DNA of 64,000 nucleotides from Vibrio sp. CDRSL-10 TSBA (GTDB lineage: Bacteria; Pseudomonadota; Gammaproteobacteria; Enterobacterales; Vibrionaceae): contig CP155566.1 in NCBI GenBank assembly GCA_039696685.1, positions 2,976,001-3,040,000 on the forward strand, in the 5' to 3' direction. This document shows positions 43,657 through 56,152 of this stretch, in pieces (position 1 is the first letter of the stretch; each line of letters starts with the position of its first letter). The notes beneath the pieces are model-generated. The model did not search any database, was not told the origin of the DNA, and worked only from the letters and a program-made list of their open reading frames with translations. The position numbers and the translations under genes are program-made.

Positions 43657-44190
43657 ATGAAGATGGCGCGTAAGAATCAAAAAGCCCCTTGGGAAGATGA
43701 AGAAGAAATCATCTTGGTCAGTAAGACCGAGTTGAAAAACGATATGATTGAACTGCAAAAGCTCGGTGAAGAGCTGGTAGATCTCAAACCTTCTGCTCTG
43801 GCAAAATTCCCGTTACCTGACGATCTGGCCGAGGCAATTAAAGACGCACAGCGCTTTAAAAATGAAGCTCGCCGTCGTCAACTGCAATACATCGGTCGCC
43901 TGATGCGTAATATCGATCCTGAGCCACTGCAAGCGGCACTGGATAAACTGCGCAACAAGCATTCTCAGTCCAGTGCCGTACTGCACAAACTGGAACAGCT
44001 GCGCGATCGCGTGGTGGAAGAAGGCGACAGTGCAATTGAAGACGTGATGGAAATGTACCCGGACGCGGATCGTCAGCGTCTGCGCCAACTGGCACGTCAG
44101 GCGAAAAAAGAGAAGCAAGCTAATAAAGCACCGAAAGCGTCGCGTGAGATTTTCCAGGTTCTGAAAGTGCTTAACGATCAACCGTATTAA
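43657..44190 (+). CDS. darP: Ribosome assembly factor DarP (YjgA)
   Basis: DarP associates with the late 50S subunit during ribosome assembly. The 177-residue protein is highly charged with an acidic start ([19 protein letters not shown]) and the conserved [20 protein letters not shown] and [19 protein letters not shown]. Start could be 43657 or the second methionine at 43663. Confidence 0.93.
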   Translation: MKMARKNQKAPWEDEEEIILVSKTELKNDMIELQKLGEELVDLKPSALAKFPLPDDLAEAIKDAQRFKNEARRRQLQYIGRLMRNIDPEPLQAALDKLRNKHSQSSAVLHKLEQLRDRVVEEGDSAIEDVMEMYPDADRQRLRQLARQAKKEKQANKAPKASREIFQVLKVLNDQPY

Positions 44191-44231
44191 ACGCTCGACC
44201 GCATTATCAGCGGCTTGTGAGGTAATCCATT

Positions 44232-44264
44232 TAAAGAGGTTGGCTGATGCCAACCTCTTTTTTA
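44232..44264. terminator. Bidirectional terminator between darP and thiQ
   Basis: AAAGAGGTTGGC and GCCAACCTCTTT pair around TGAT with a T run after. It overlaps the last codon of thiQ on the other strand by a few bases. Confidence 0.88.
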
Positions 44265-44976
44265 TTCGCCGGCGCGGACAAATGCCGCCAAAGGCGGATA
44301 CGGATGGCTGGCGGTGAGCTCAGTAATCGGAGCCATACATTGCACCTGCCCCTCCGCCATGAAGGCAAAATGCGAGGCGATCGCACGCGCATCACTAAGA
44401 TGGTGAGTCACCATCAGCACGGTAATATTACGCTCAGCGGCCAGGCTCCGGACCAGCTTGAGCATCTCTTCGCGCAGCACAGGGTCGAGAGCAGAAAATG
44501 GCTCATCCAGCAGCCAGACCGGATTGGGCTGTACAAAGCAGCGCGCCAGCGCCACCCGTTGCCGTTGCCCGCCGGACAACTGCTCCGGCAGACGCTCGAG
44601 CAGATGACCAACCCCGACCATCTGCGCCGCCTGAGCAACTTGCTGCTGTTGTGCCTGGCTCAGTTTCAGCCCCGGATGTAACCCCAGACCGATATTTTCC
44701 CGCACCGTCAGATGCGCAAACAGATTGTGCTCCTGAAACAACATCGAAAACGGGCGCTGAAATGGCGCCAGCCCCACCACAGAGGTCATCTGCTCGGCTC
44801 CGGCGCGAATATCGCCCAAGTCGGGGTCGATAAATCCTGCCACCAGACTGAGCAAGGTCGATTTTCCGGCCCCGCTTGGTCCCATCAGGGCGACGATGCT
44901 GCCCTGTTTCGACCGTCATATCAAAGCGAAACCATTCGTTCTGGTATTCATAACGTACATCATCCAGCACTAACAT
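44262..44976 (-). CDS. thiQ: Thiamine ABC transporter ATPase ThiQ, frameshifted by one base
   Basis: ThiQ powers thiamine/TPP import with ThiP and ThiB. The corrected 237-residue protein has Walker [16 protein letters not shown], signature LSGGQRQRVALARCF and Walker B WLLDEPFSALDP. The frame breaks at GTTTC 44906-44910 (GAAAC on the coding strand); deleting one base joins FDMTVE to QGSIVALMGPSG. Its start overlaps the end of thiP by 17 bases. Confidence 0.93.
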
Positions 44977-46579
44977 GCTTCTCTCCGTTTCTGGCCGTCT
45001 TCACACGGCTGTGGAACAAGCGTTCAATTAAATAAAACAATCCGATACTCAGCAGCAGCATCACCACAGAGACCACGCCAGCCGCTTGCATCTGGTAGCT
45101 GCCCAGCAGCTGATATAAATAGAGCGGCAAAGTACGAAAATCCTGGCTGCCAAACAGGGCAATCGCACTTAAATCGCCCATCGACAACAGAAAACTGAGG
45201 GTAAAAGCGTAAGCCAGCGGCTTGCGCAGCGCGCGCAGTTCGACCAGACGCAGACGCTGCCAGCCCTGCATACCGAGACTGGCACACAAAAACTGGTATT
45301 GCTGCGCGACCTGCAGCATCGGCTGACTGAGGTTTTTCACCACATAGGGCAGCGCCATCAGAGCATTGACCGCCACCACAATCCAGTATGCCAGGCTGAA
45401 TACATCGGTCAGATTGCGCAGCAGCAGAAACAGTCCGGTACTGATTACCAGCCCCGGCGTGACCAGAATAATGGTTCCGACCAGTTCAATCGAATTCGCG
45501 CGACGTGGCTGGTAGTGCAAACGCCAGTGGCGACTGGTCAGTACGATACTGATCCCGGCCAGCAGCGCCAGTGAACTCGCCAGTGTCGCCACCTGCAACG
45601 ATGCGCCGAGTGCAGACCAGAATGCCCCGCTGCTCAGCACCGGCCACAGTTTGCTGTTGAGCCCGCTCACCACAACCATCAGCAGCGGCGGCACCACCAG
45701 TAACAGCGCCAAACCAATCCACAACGCATCCCAGCCACGCGCCAGGCGTGAATCCGTCAGCCACTGCCGGGCAGACAAAGCCCCCGCACTGACAGGTAAC
45801 GGACGCGATAAACGTTGCAGTGCCAGCGCCAGTACGCCACACAACAGCATTTGCCACAGCGCCAGCAGTGCACCGGTCTGTAAATCAAAATCAAACTTAA
45901 TCGCCTGATAAATCGCCAGCTCAATCGTGGTCGACTTTGGTCCGCCGCCCAGCGCCATGACAGTGGCAAAACTGGTGAAACAGAGCATGAAGACCATGCC
46001 GCCGACATTCGCCAGTTGCTGGCGCATACGCGGCCACTCCACCCATCTGAATTTATCCCAGCCGCTCATGCCCAGATGAGCACATAACTTATGCTGCTCG
46101 GCCGGTATACTTTCCAGGCTCTGCAGCAACAACCGGCACGCATACGGCAGATTAAAAAATACGTGCGCAAGCAGAATGCCGTTCAGACCATAAATCGAAA
46201 ACGGCATTTTTATCTGCCATTGCTGCAGCCAGTCGGCAATCCAGCCACTTTTGCCGTATATCGCCAGCAGGCCAAACACGCCAACCAGCACCGGCAGCAC
46301 CAGAGTGCTGGCAAACAGACGCAGCAGCAGCGCCCGGCCGCGAAAGTGACGCCGGCTCAGCGCATGCGCAACCGGAATAGCCAGGCCGACACTGAGCAGG
46401 GTTGACAGCAGCGCCTGGTAAAAGCTGAACCAGGTGACATGGCGATAATAAGCATCGCCCCAGATTTGGCTGAGCTGTAATTGCGGGGCTTGCCACAACA
46501 AAGCGGCCAGCGCGCAAAACACAAAGGTCGCGACCAGCGCCGCGACCCAAAGACCGGTTTTAGGAACAGTGACTTGCAT
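44960..46579 (-). CDS. thiP: Thiamine ABC transporter permease ThiP
   Basis: ThiP is the double-length permease for thiamine with two homologous halves and about 12 membrane helices in 539 residues. EAA-type loops that contact the ATPase are visible in both halves (HLGMSGWDKFRWVEWPRMR and SLGMQGWQRLRLVELRALR). It lies 4 bases after thiB. Confidence 0.94.
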   Translation of the reverse strand: MQVTVPKTGLWVAALVATFVFCALAALLWQAPQLQLSQIWGDAYYRHVTWFSFYQALLSTLLSVGLAIPVAHALSRRHFRGRALLLRLFASTLVLPVLVGVFGLLAIYGKSGWIADWLQQWQIKMPFSIYGLNGILLAHVFFNLPYACRLLLQSLESIPAEQHKLCAHLGMSGWDKFRWVEWPRMRQQLANVGGMVFMLCFTSFATVMALGGGPKSTTIELAIYQAIKFDFDLQTGALLALWQMLLCGVLALALQRLSRPLPVSAGALSARQWLTDSRLARGWDALWIGLALLLVVPPLLMVVVSGLNSKLWPVLSSGAFWSALGASLQVATLASSLALLAGISIVLTSRHWRLHYQPRRANSIELVGTIILVTPGLVISTGLFLLLRNLTDVFSLAYWIVVAVNALMALPYVVKNLSQPMLQVAQQYQFLCASLGMQGWQRLRLVELRALRKPLAYAFTLSFLLSMGDLSAIALFGSQDFRTLPLYLYQLLGSYQMQAAGVVSVVMLLLSIGLFYLIERLFHSRVKTARNGEKHVSAG

Positions 46580-46583
46580 CAGA

Positions 46584-47576
46584 TCAGAACGTCAGCGCGT
46601 TTTGCCACTCACGAATCCAGCTTCTGCGCTGGGCGGCAACCTGCTCCGGCGTGAAGGCCAGCGCCTTGTCCGGCACGGTCAGCGTTGCAAAACCGTCCGG
46701 CAGCGTGACCGCAGTGGCCGGATACATCCAGTTATGGGTCGGGATCACTTCCTGGAACTCATCGCTGAGCATAAATTGCAAAAACTCAGCGGCCAGTTTC
46801 GCCTGCGGTGAGTTTTTGACTTTCGCCGCCACCTCAACCTGCATGTAATGGCCTTCAGTGAAGTTCGCCGCCGCATAATGATCATCTTGTTCAGCGATCA
46901 GGTGATAAGCAGGCGAAGTGGTGTACGACAGCACCATATCGGCTTCACCCTCTAAAAACATCGAATACGCTTCCGACCAGCCCTTGGTCACTGTCACCGT
47001 TTTGTGGACCAGCTTCTGCCACGCAGCCCCGGCCTGATCACCATAGACCGACTTCATCCACAGCAGTAAACCCTGTCCCGGTGTCGAGGTGCGCGGATCC
47101 TGATAAATCACGCTCAGGTCATCGCGCTGTTCAACCAGCTCTTTCAGGCTGGATGGCGGATGAGCCAGCTTCTGTTTGTTATACACAAACGCAAAGTAAC
47201 CGTAGTCATAAGGGACAAAGGTATCGTCATGCCAGCCGTTTGGCAGGGTAAGCGCCGAAGTATCCACCGCATGTCTGGCCAGCAGACCGGTCTGCTTGGC
47301 TTCCGCCATCAGGTTGTCATCCAGCCCGAGTACCACATCCGCTTTGGTGTTACTGCCTTCCAGGCGCAGACGGTTAAGAATAGAGACACCATCTTCCAGC
47401 GTGACGAAATTGAGATCGCAGCCGCAGCGGGCTTCAAAGGCTTTTTCCACCGCCGGACCCGGTCCCCATTCAGAGGCAAACGAATCGTAGGTGTAGACGG
47501 TCAGCGTGGGTGTGGCGGCCAGCAAGGCGCCGGAGTATAAGGTTGCCACAGCAACCGCAGTATGAGTGATGTTCAA
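46584..47576 (-). CDS. thiB: Thiamine-binding periplasmic protein ThiB
   Basis: ThiB delivers thiamine and its phosphates to ThiPQ. The 330-residue protein has a signal peptide (VAVATLYSGALLAA) and begins its mature part TPTLTVYTYDSFASEWGPGPAVEKAFE, the usual start of this family, with VLGLDDNLMAEA and PYDYGYFAFVYN further on. It is the first gene of the operon behind a TPP riboswitch. Confidence 0.95.
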   Translation of the reverse strand: MNITHTAVAVATLYSGALLAATPTLTVYTYDSFASEWGPGPAVEKAFEARCGCDLNFVTLEDGVSILNRLRLEGSNTKADVVLGLDDNLMAEAKQTGLLARHAVDTSALTLPNGWHDDTFVPYDYGYFAFVYNKQKLAHPPSSLKELVEQRDDLSVIYQDPRTSTPGQGLLLWMKSVYGDQAGAAWQKLVHKTVTVTKGWSEAYSMFLEGEADMVLSYTTSPAYHLIAEQDDHYAAANFTEGHYMQVEVAAKVKNSPQAKLAAEFLQFMLSDEFQEVIPTHNWMYPATAVTLPDGFATLTVPDKALAFTPEQVAAQRRSWIREWQNALTF

Positions 47577-47654
47577 GGCTCGCTCTCCTCATTGAGCGGC
47601 ACAGGCTTGAGGGGAGGATGAGGTCAGTCCGGAGTCCGGTATCGCAAACCCTGC

Positions 47655-47793
47655 TCAATTCCTACGCCAGCATTATCTGGTTCAGGTGTCTAACCACATC
47701 CCCGGCCTGCGGGTACGAGTGACGCACAGGCAGCGGAGTTTGTGACTAATGCGGGTCCCAAGCCTGGCTTGATCTCAGCGCCACAACGGTGCA
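47655..47793 (-). promoter_or_regulatory. TPP riboswitch (THI element) of thiBPQ
   Basis: On the reverse strand the conserved pieces appear in order: GCGCTGAGATCAAG, GGGACCCG, then CACCTGAACCAGATAATG and CTGGCGTAGGAATTG. These are the pyrimidine-sensing and pyrophosphate-sensing helices of a TPP riboswitch. It lies about 80 bases before thiB. When TPP is high it should shut expression; whether by termination or by blocking the ribosome site I could not decide. The segment between the two conserved halves is rather long (about 75 bases). Confidence 0.88.
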
Positions 47794-47873
47794 AATAATT
47801 CTATTCACGCCGACAATGGTAAGCTCCCCGATGAGTGGTTGCGATTGTATGTCGAATTGAGTTAAAAAGCGAC

Positions 47874-48501
47874 TCACACGCGCTGATCGTAGCCCCAGCG
47901 CGCGACCAGTTTCTGCTCAATCCCGAGATGGTCCAGAATGCGCGCTACCATAAAGTCGATCAGATCCTCAATCGACTGCGGCTGATGGTAAAAGCCGGGC
48001 GCCGCCGGCATGATGGTGACACCCATTTGCGACAGTTTATGCATGTTTTCCAGATGCAGGGTTGAGAAACGGTGTCTCGCGCACCACCAGCAATAACTGG
48101 CCGCGCTCTTTGAGTACCACATCAGCCGCCCGCTCGATCAGGTTATCCGACATGCCATGCGCGATAGCAGCAACACTACCGGCGGAACACGGACACACCA
48201 CCATCTGTTTCGGTGCCGCTGAACCCGATGCCACCGGAGAAAACCAGTCTTCCTTGCCGCAAACCACCAGTTTATCCGCATTGCAGCCAAGGTGTTCGAC
48301 CAGCACCTGCTTGGCCGCATCCGGGCCGGCCGGTAACTTGAGACCGTGCTCGGTGGCCAGCACCACCCGCGCCGCAGAAGAGATCAGCAGGTAAACGGTG
48401 TAGTCGGCAGCCAGCAGGCACTGCAGCAGGCGCAGTCCGTATGGTGCGCCCGATGCACCGGTCCAGGCTAAGGTGATGGCTTTATTATCTGTTGTCATCA
48501 T
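47874..48501 (-). CDS. ubiX: Flavin prenyltransferase UbiX, frameshifted by one base
   Basis: UbiX makes prenylated FMN, the cofactor of the UbiD decarboxylase in ubiquinone synthesis. The corrected 208-residue protein has [16 protein letters not shown] at the start and the [28 protein letters not shown] block (given in part). The frame breaks at GAAAC 48066-48070 (plus strand); deleting one base joins VVRETPF to [15 protein letters not shown]. It follows mpl by 41 bases on the same strand. Confidence 0.93.
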
Positions 48502-48542
48502 ACTTTATTTCGTCTGTTGTTCTTGATGCATGGCCGGTGCGA

Positions 48543-49914
48543 TTAACCGGCCGCACACTCGCGCAGCTCCAGAGCCGCCAGCAATTTGGTATGAATGCCA
48601 TCAAAGCCACCGTTACTCATGACCAGAATCTGATCGCCCGGCTGCGCTTCTGCAGCAATCTTGGCGACAAACTGCGCCATATCGCTGCCGACATGCGCCG
48701 CTTGACGGCACTGCTCGGCGACCTCTTGCACCGACCAGGAGAGATTATCCGGCTGGAACAGATAGACTGAATCGGCCGCGTCCAGCGCAGCCGCCAGCGT
48801 CTGCTTATGCACGCCCAGTTTCATGGTCGCAGAGCGTGGCTCCAGCACCGCAATGATTTTAGCTGCTCCGACTTTATTACGCAGCCCGCCCAACGTCAGC
48901 TTAATCGCGGTCGGATGATGGGCAAAATCATCATACACCGTCACACCGTTTCTGTTCGCCTTTCAGCTCGAGTCGACGTTTGGTATTGATAAAGCGCCCC
49001 AGCGCTTCACAGGCCAGATCAGCCGTGACGCCGACATGACGCGCCGCAGCAATCGCCATCAGGGCATTACTGACGTTGTGATCGCCAACCAGATCCCACT
49101 GCACAGTGCCCACCAGCTGCCCCTGGAACAGAACCTCAAACTGGCTGCCATCCGGTTGCAGTTTATGCGCCTGCCAGTCACTCTGCTCGCCGCTGAATTC
49201 GGTTTCACTCCAGCAGCCACGCCCAAGCACATCCTGCAGCGCTGGATCCTGACGCGGGGCCAGAATACGGCCATTGCCTGGCACAGTACGGACTAAATGG
49301 TGAAATTGCCGCTTGATCGCTTCCAGATCATCAAAGATATCCGCATGATCAAACTCAAGGTTATTCAGGATCAGAGTGCGGGGATGGTAGTGAACAAACT
49401 TAGAACGCTTATCGAAAAAAGCACTGTCATATTCGTCTGCTTCGACCACAAAAAACATGCTTTCGCCCAGCCGGGCAGAAATTCCGAAGTTGCCGAGCAC
49501 ACCGCCAACCAAAAATCCGGGCTGATAACCACAATCTTCCAGAATCCAGGCCAGCATACTGGAAGTGGTGGTTTTGCCATGCGTACCGGATACCGCCAGC
49601 ACCCAGCGATCATGCAAGAGAAAATCCTGCAGCCATTGCGGGCCGGAGGTGTAGCGCAAATTGTGGTTCAGCACATATTCAACACACGGATTACCACGAC
49701 TCATGGCGTTACCCACCACCACCAGATCCGGTCTTGGCTCAAGTTGCGAAGGGTCAAAACCTTCAATAATTTCAATACCCTGAGCTTCAAGCATGGTACT
49801 CATTGGTGGATAAACATTGGCATCACTGCCGGTAACTTTATGTCCCAGCTGACGCGCCAGCATAGCGACGCCGCCCATAAAAGTACCGCAGATCCCCAAA
49901 ATATGAATGTGCAT
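48543..49914 (-). CDS. mpl: Murein peptide ligase Mpl, frameshifted by one base
   Basis: Mpl re-attaches the recycled tripeptide L-Ala-D-Glu-mDAP to UDP-MurNAc. The corrected 456-residue Mur-ligase protein has the ATP loop VSGTHGKTTTSSMLAW and VYDDFAHHPTAIKLTL. The frame breaks at GTTTC 48948-48952 (GAAAC on the coding strand); deleting one base joins ELKGEQ to NGVTVYDDF. It is divergent from fbp, as in E. coli. Confidence 0.94.
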
Positions 49915-50168
49915 AAACCTGCCTCATGACGATTGGTTACTGCGCTCCATTATCCTGATTCGCATCAATAAAGCGAGCCTCCCACATCAGGGCAATGTTA
50001 TTTTCAAAAAAGTTAAGTAAATTGAGATCTGCGTCTGTTACTTCATTACCCAAAAAAAATCCCACCCCGTACACTCCATGCTAGCGCCAGTGTAAATAAA
50101 GGTCCCCCATAAGAGCCTCGCCACTGTGCAGCGATAACTCCCCCAAAAATTAGTGTTAAGGAAACAAC

Positions 50169-51180
<1,012 letters not shown>

Positions 51181-51199
51181 TCACCACTCAGCGTGATCG

Positions 51200-51230
51200 T
51201 GAGCGCCGCACCTGCGGCGCTCTTTTTTTG
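51200..51230 (+). terminator. Terminator after fbp
   Basis: GAGCGCCGCA and TGCGGCGCTC form a perfect 10-bp stem around CC followed by seven T residues, 20 bases past the stop. Confidence 0.93.
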
Positions 51231-51421
51231 CCAGCCAGAAAATTCAGACAGTTAATAAAATATCGCCTTGATTTAGCATGCTTAGACTTAGGTTTACTTG
51301 GGTCTGAGCCCATTTCCGAGTAAACTCTCGGGTTTGCGGTGCGGATTTTTGCACCTTGGCGAATCTTGACTAATAATAAGTTTCGAATTTTGAAGTCCGG
51401 CTAATTGATAAGGAAACCTTA

Positions 51422-51952
51422 ATGAGCTTAAACAATGTGCCAGCAGGCAAATCGCTTCCTGATGATATCTACGTAGTAATCGAGATCCCAGCGAACGCGG
51501 ATCCAATCAAATACGAAGTAGACAAAGATTCTGGCGCTGTGTTCGTCGATCGTTTCATGTCTGCTCCTATGTTCTACCCATGTAACTACGGTTACGTGAA
51601 CCACACCCTGTCTCTGGACGGTGACCCGGTAGACGTTCTGGTTCCGACTCCATACCCGCTGATCCCAGGTTCAGTTATCCGCTGCCGTCCGGTTGGCGTA
51701 CTGAAAATGACTGACGAGTCTGGTGAAGACGCGAAAGTGGTTGCGGTTCCGCACACTAAACTGTCAAAAGAATACGACCACATCCAGGACGTAAACGATC
51801 TGCCAGAACTGCTGAAAGCTCAAATCACTCATTTCTTCGAGCGTTACAAAGAGCTTGAATCAGGTAAATGGGTTAAAGTTGACGGTTGGGAAGATGCTGC
51901 ATCTGCACGTCAAGAAATCCTGACTTCATACGAGCGTGCACAGCAAAAATAA
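51422..51952 (+). CDS. ppa: Inorganic pyrophosphatase
   Basis: Ppa hydrolyses pyrophosphate from biosynthesis. The 176-residue family I enzyme has the metal-binding signature DGDPVDVLV and conserved [21 protein letters not shown] 51422 follows AAGGAAACC. The 240-base gap upstream, after the fbp terminator, should hold its promoter but I could not assign one. Confidence 0.97.
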   Translation: MSLNNVPAGKSLPDDIYVVIEIPANADPIKYEVDKDSGAVFVDRFMSAPMFYPCNYGYVNHTLSLDGDPVDVLVPTPYPLIPGSVIRCRPVGVLKMTDESGEDAKVVAVPHTKLSKEYDHIQDVNDLPELLKAQITHFFERYKELESGKWVKVDGWEDAASARQEILTSYERAQQK

Positions 51953-51966
51953 TTTGCGCCGTGCAT

Positions 51967-52002
51967 GAAAAAAGCCAGCAAATCATTGCTGGCTTTTTTT
52001 GT
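51967..52002. terminator. Bidirectional terminator between ppa and ytfP
   Basis: AAAAAAGCCAGCAA and TTGCTGGCTTTTTTT pair around ATCA, placed between converging genes. Confidence 0.92.
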
Positions 52003-52004
52003 GG

Positions 52005-52352
52005 TCAAATCCGCTGACACCAGTCACCGGATTCAATCAGCGAGTCGAGACCGCCGGTATCCTGATAGATATAAATCCACGCAGTGCCAAAAGGAGTGTC
52101 CAGACTCTCGCGCCGATATTCAACCGGCACATCTTCCAGAATGTCCAGCTTAGCCAGTGTCTCATCATCGACCCGGTACACTTCGCCCAGAATCGACTGA
52201 TGACCCGCGATGAGACCGGGATACGGTCCCAGATCATGCAAGGCAAATACCGGCTGGGTTTCAAAACGTCCCAACAATTCACTCTCGCTCAGGAAATGAT
52301 GATTGCTCTCTCCCTGACGCAACGTCCCATATACAAACACCAGATGCTGCAC
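52005..52352 (-). CDS. ytfP: Gamma-glutamylcyclotransferase-fold protein YtfP
   Basis: This is a small AIG2/GGCT-fold protein of unknown substrate. It has the family start HLVFVYGTLRQGESNHHFL and the LGEVYRVDDETLAKLDILEDVP block that carries the catalytic glutamate. I chose GTG 52352, which has a GGAG ribosome site six bases upstream; an in-frame TTG at 52376 is possible but weak. The gene is downstream of tamB in the same direction, the conserved tamA-tamB-ytfP order. Confidence 0.85.
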   Translation of the reverse strand: MQHLVFVYGTLRQGESNHHFLSESELLGRFETQPVFALHDLGPYPGLIAGHQSILGEVYRVDDETLAKLDILEDVPVEYRRESLDTPFGTAWIYIYQDTGGLDSLIESGDWCQRI

Positions 52353-52391
52353 AGCCTTCTCCTCATTGACAGCCAACGCCGTCCTACTGCA

Positions 52392-55300
52392 TTAGTCAAA
52401 CTCAAAGCGATACAGTATGTCGACAGCACTGTCGAGTCCGGATACCGCCTCGAGATAGAGATCCTTCAATAACCGGTAGCGGACAGTAAATTCCCCTACT
52501 GAGTTAAAAATACCCACACCATACTTCACTTGCAAGCCCGGCAGAATGTAACCACTGACCGTGACCTGCGAATCATCACCGCTGCCGGCCGTATCCAGTT
52601 GCAGATTCTGCACGCCCAGTTTCCTCACCCAACTGGCCAACTACCTTACCGCTCTTGGCCAGACTGAGCCCGATCAAGGTCGTGGTCATCGCGTTACCGC
52701 CGGTTTCAGAATCAATATCCTGGCCACGCAGCAGATACGACAGCGCGTTCGCCTGCGGCATCGCCGGATCAGAGAAAATCGACACATTCGGCTCATCGGC
52801 CGGACCGGTCACCTGTACTCCGGCAGTCACATCATCCTGAGTATTGTCCGGGTTACGGATTGCCTTGATCGACAGATAGGGCTGATCGACCGGGCCATTC
52901 ATCAGAATTTTACCTTCCTGAATGATCAGATCCTGACCAAACGAACGGTACTGACCATCGGTTATGTTCACCTCACCGGTCACAAACGGGCCCTGATCTT
53001 TCTGACTGACATTAAGCTGTCCCACCAGACCGGCTTCAAGGCCAAAGGCGCTCAGTTTGAAATCATCGCCAATCGAAATACTGACATTGGTTTCCACATT
53101 AAACGGTACCGCTGTCTCATCACTGATTGGCTGCTGATTTTCATCCACCAGCACCTGATCTTTCGATACCCCGATAGCACTCGGCGGCAGCTCTTCGACC
53201 ACAATCCGTCCCCATGGCAGAGCGATATGACCGCTGATCTGTGCCAGTTGTGGCTGCATGGCCAGATTGAGGTCCGGTACTACTTTCATCTTCACCATCG
53301 GCGGCATATCGACCGTTAACGACTCAGCACCAACGTGCGCGTTGACCCGCCAGTCCTGCATCTGCTCCCAGTCGGCATCCCCCTTGATATCCAGACGTCC
53401 GTCAGGGGTCTGAATCGCGGCATTCAAGTCGGCCTGATAACCGTTGAAGTCAATGCTGACATCACCGGACTGCACTTCCACCGGTGAAATGTCGCCGCGA
53501 ACCAGAATATCGCTGACCCCAAAGTTACCGTAGACTTTGGGGTGCAGCAGTGGGCCGTTAAAGGTCAGTTGTGATTGCAGGGTCGACTGTACCTGACTGT
53601 ATTCGCCAATCAAGGGCGCGAGAAAATCAAGATTAAAGCGGGTCAGAGTTAATGCCCCCTCCATCTGTCGTTCCTGACTGGTCACATCACCAATCGATAA
53701 CTTACCGCTGATGTCACCGTTATCGGTCACATCCAGTTGCCAGTCAGCCCGGAGCTGATTTCCTTGCAGCTTGGCATTGAGCGCAACCTGATCCCAGCCC
53801 AGATGCAGGGTTTCCCCCGCCTGTTGTTCGACATAACCCGCCGGCATACGTAACGATGCATCGACCTGCGGCGCTTTATTGGGGGCCCAGCTCACTTTGG
53901 CATTCGCATCCAGTGCCCCCTTGACCTTAGTTTCTTCCGGCAGCAGAGCCTTAATCTGCTCGAACTCGAAACCAGTCAGTGACACTTGCGCACTGCCTTT
54001 TTCACCCACTTCAGCCGGTTTATCGAGACACAGTGAAGCTCCGGCCTGCTGCCAACAATGGGCCGCAATGGTCGCCCGCTGAGTATCAATATTGGCTTTG
54101 ACTGCCGTCGCCTGATTGAGGCGCCAGCGGCCTTGCTGCGACTCAATCCACATCCGTTGCAACTCGCCGTTCCACACCATTTGCGGGTCCTGCTGCAACG
54201 ATCCGCGAATCGCCAGGCTGGTCGCCGCCACATCCGAATCGACATCCAACGTAAGCTGATGCTCAGCTTGCGAGCCACTCGCCACCAGACGGGCGGAGCG
54301 AATATGCTGCTGCTCAACATCAATATCGCTGATCTGCAGGGTCAGATCGGCGTTAGGCTGCGGCAGTGGTGTGACATTACCGCTCAGCGTCAAATGGCCA
54401 ATCGTTGCCATCTGCTGCCAGGCCAGCTTGTCACCATCGAGAGCCAGTTTGATGTCCGGCTGTTGCAGCGCTCCACGCAGCAATACATCACCAATCACTT
54501 TGCCTTTCAGGTCCGGGATCGATTTAGACAGATCCGGTAAATTAATCGACACCCCCATGCGCCACTGCTGGTCGAGTTCACCTTTGGCAACAATACGGTT
54601 AGCGCCATGCGCCACCGTCAGGCCTGGCGTCGAAGCCTTGAACTCACCTTTTCCGCTGGCATCCGCTGCACGCAGGCTACCGTTAATATCGAGCGGGTAG
54701 CCGGCGATGTCACCTTTGATGGCCAGTAACGGCAGCTCGGCCCGCCAGCCGCCCTGCGCGGTCAGTTGCCCCGACGTGGTCAGTTCGCCGTTAATGACAC
54801 CTTGCGCTTCTGGCCATTGCAGACCGGGCTGAATGTTGTCGAGTCGCAGACTGGCTTGCCAGTTAACCGGCGCATCCCAGTTGGCCGTGGCCTGACCGGC
54901 AATCTCACCGCCCAGAGTGGCAATCTTGAGCGTATCAAGACTAACCTGATGCAAGTCACCTTTGCCGGTGAGTGACAGTGTGGTATCCGGCACGTCTTGC
55001 CCTTGCAGCTCACTCTGCACATCAAACTGATAGCCCTGCAGTGAGCCGTGCGCCTCAATACTCGGCGCCTGAACACGGTATTGCCCCTGACCGACCAGCG
55101 GCCACTGCGCCGCCAGATCGTGAATTGAGGCAGTGAAAGGTAAATCAGGGTTTAATGGCTGCAGGCTCGCTTCAATCTGCGCCCGGGCACGCTCACCCAG
55201 TTCAGCCTGCAGTTTGAGATCCGCCGCGCTGCCACTGGCCTGTAAATTCAGTGTCTGCCCTTTGGCTTCATCCAGTAACAGAGTCGACTCGAGATTTAAC

Positions 55301-56152
55301 GCCAGCGGATAATCGCCCTGCAGGGTTGCTTTAGCATCCAGCCTGGCAGTCGCTTGCGGCATGTCGAGTTCAAGCGTAGTCACGTTGACCTGAGAAACGA
55401 TAGGCTTCGGCCTGCAAGCCAAGATGATTAATGATAAGCGGCGTTGCCTGATGCAGGGTAAAATCACGCACATCAAAACGGTTCAGCTCGATCCGCAGCG
55501 GAATAATCACCTCAGGCAGAGTGATATCTTCACGGGCTTGATCCTCTGCAGCGGCACTATTATTGACCGGCTCATCCGCCGTCTGCGCCAGTGTGACATC
55601 AATGCCCTGCCATTCAGTCCGGCCGATTGTCAGCCGGTTACTCTGAAACTGGGCCCGGGTCGAAAACTGCTGCCAGCGGATCTGGTTACCGAGCACATCG
55701 AGATCAATATTGTTGAGACTCAAACGTCCGATCCGAATCGGTACCGGCGTGGCAATATGAGTGACCGGCTCAGACTCAGGCGTGGTTTCCTCACTGGCCG
55801 GCGGTAATTGCGGCAGCGATAATTTCAGCCCGTCAACCGCCACCTCATTGATACACAACACCGGGTCGAGCAGACAACTGGCCTGCATCGCCAGAGTCAG
55901 GTGGTCAACACGGGCATCGATATTGAGCCCGGGATCGTTAAAACGCACATCACTGAGGGTGAAACGCGGCAGCAAAGCCCCCTGACTGGAAGCGATGGTC
56001 AACTGAGGCAGCGCCTGCTGCGCGCCCCAAACGATCACATTCAACCCGGGTCCGGTAAATAACAGCGCAGCGATCGATAGTGTCAGCACCATGATCAACA
56101 CCACCAGCCCAGCGGTCAGCCATTTGGTCCAACGTATGGCTCGTTTGATCAT
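52392..56152 (-). CDS. tamB: Translocation and assembly module protein TamB, two one-base frameshifts
   Basis: TamB is a long inner-membrane-anchored periplasmic protein that bridges to TamA and is thought to carry phospholipids to the outer membrane. The corrected protein has 1252 residues (E. coli 1259), with one N-terminal helix ([21 protein letters not shown]), a long amphipathic beta region and the C-terminal DUF490 domain. It breaks twice: GAAAC 55394-55398 (plus strand; joins AEAYR to [11 protein letters not shown]) and GTTTC 52619-52623 (joins GQLGEE to LGVQNLQLD). The start overlaps tamA by 4 bases. Confidence 0.94.
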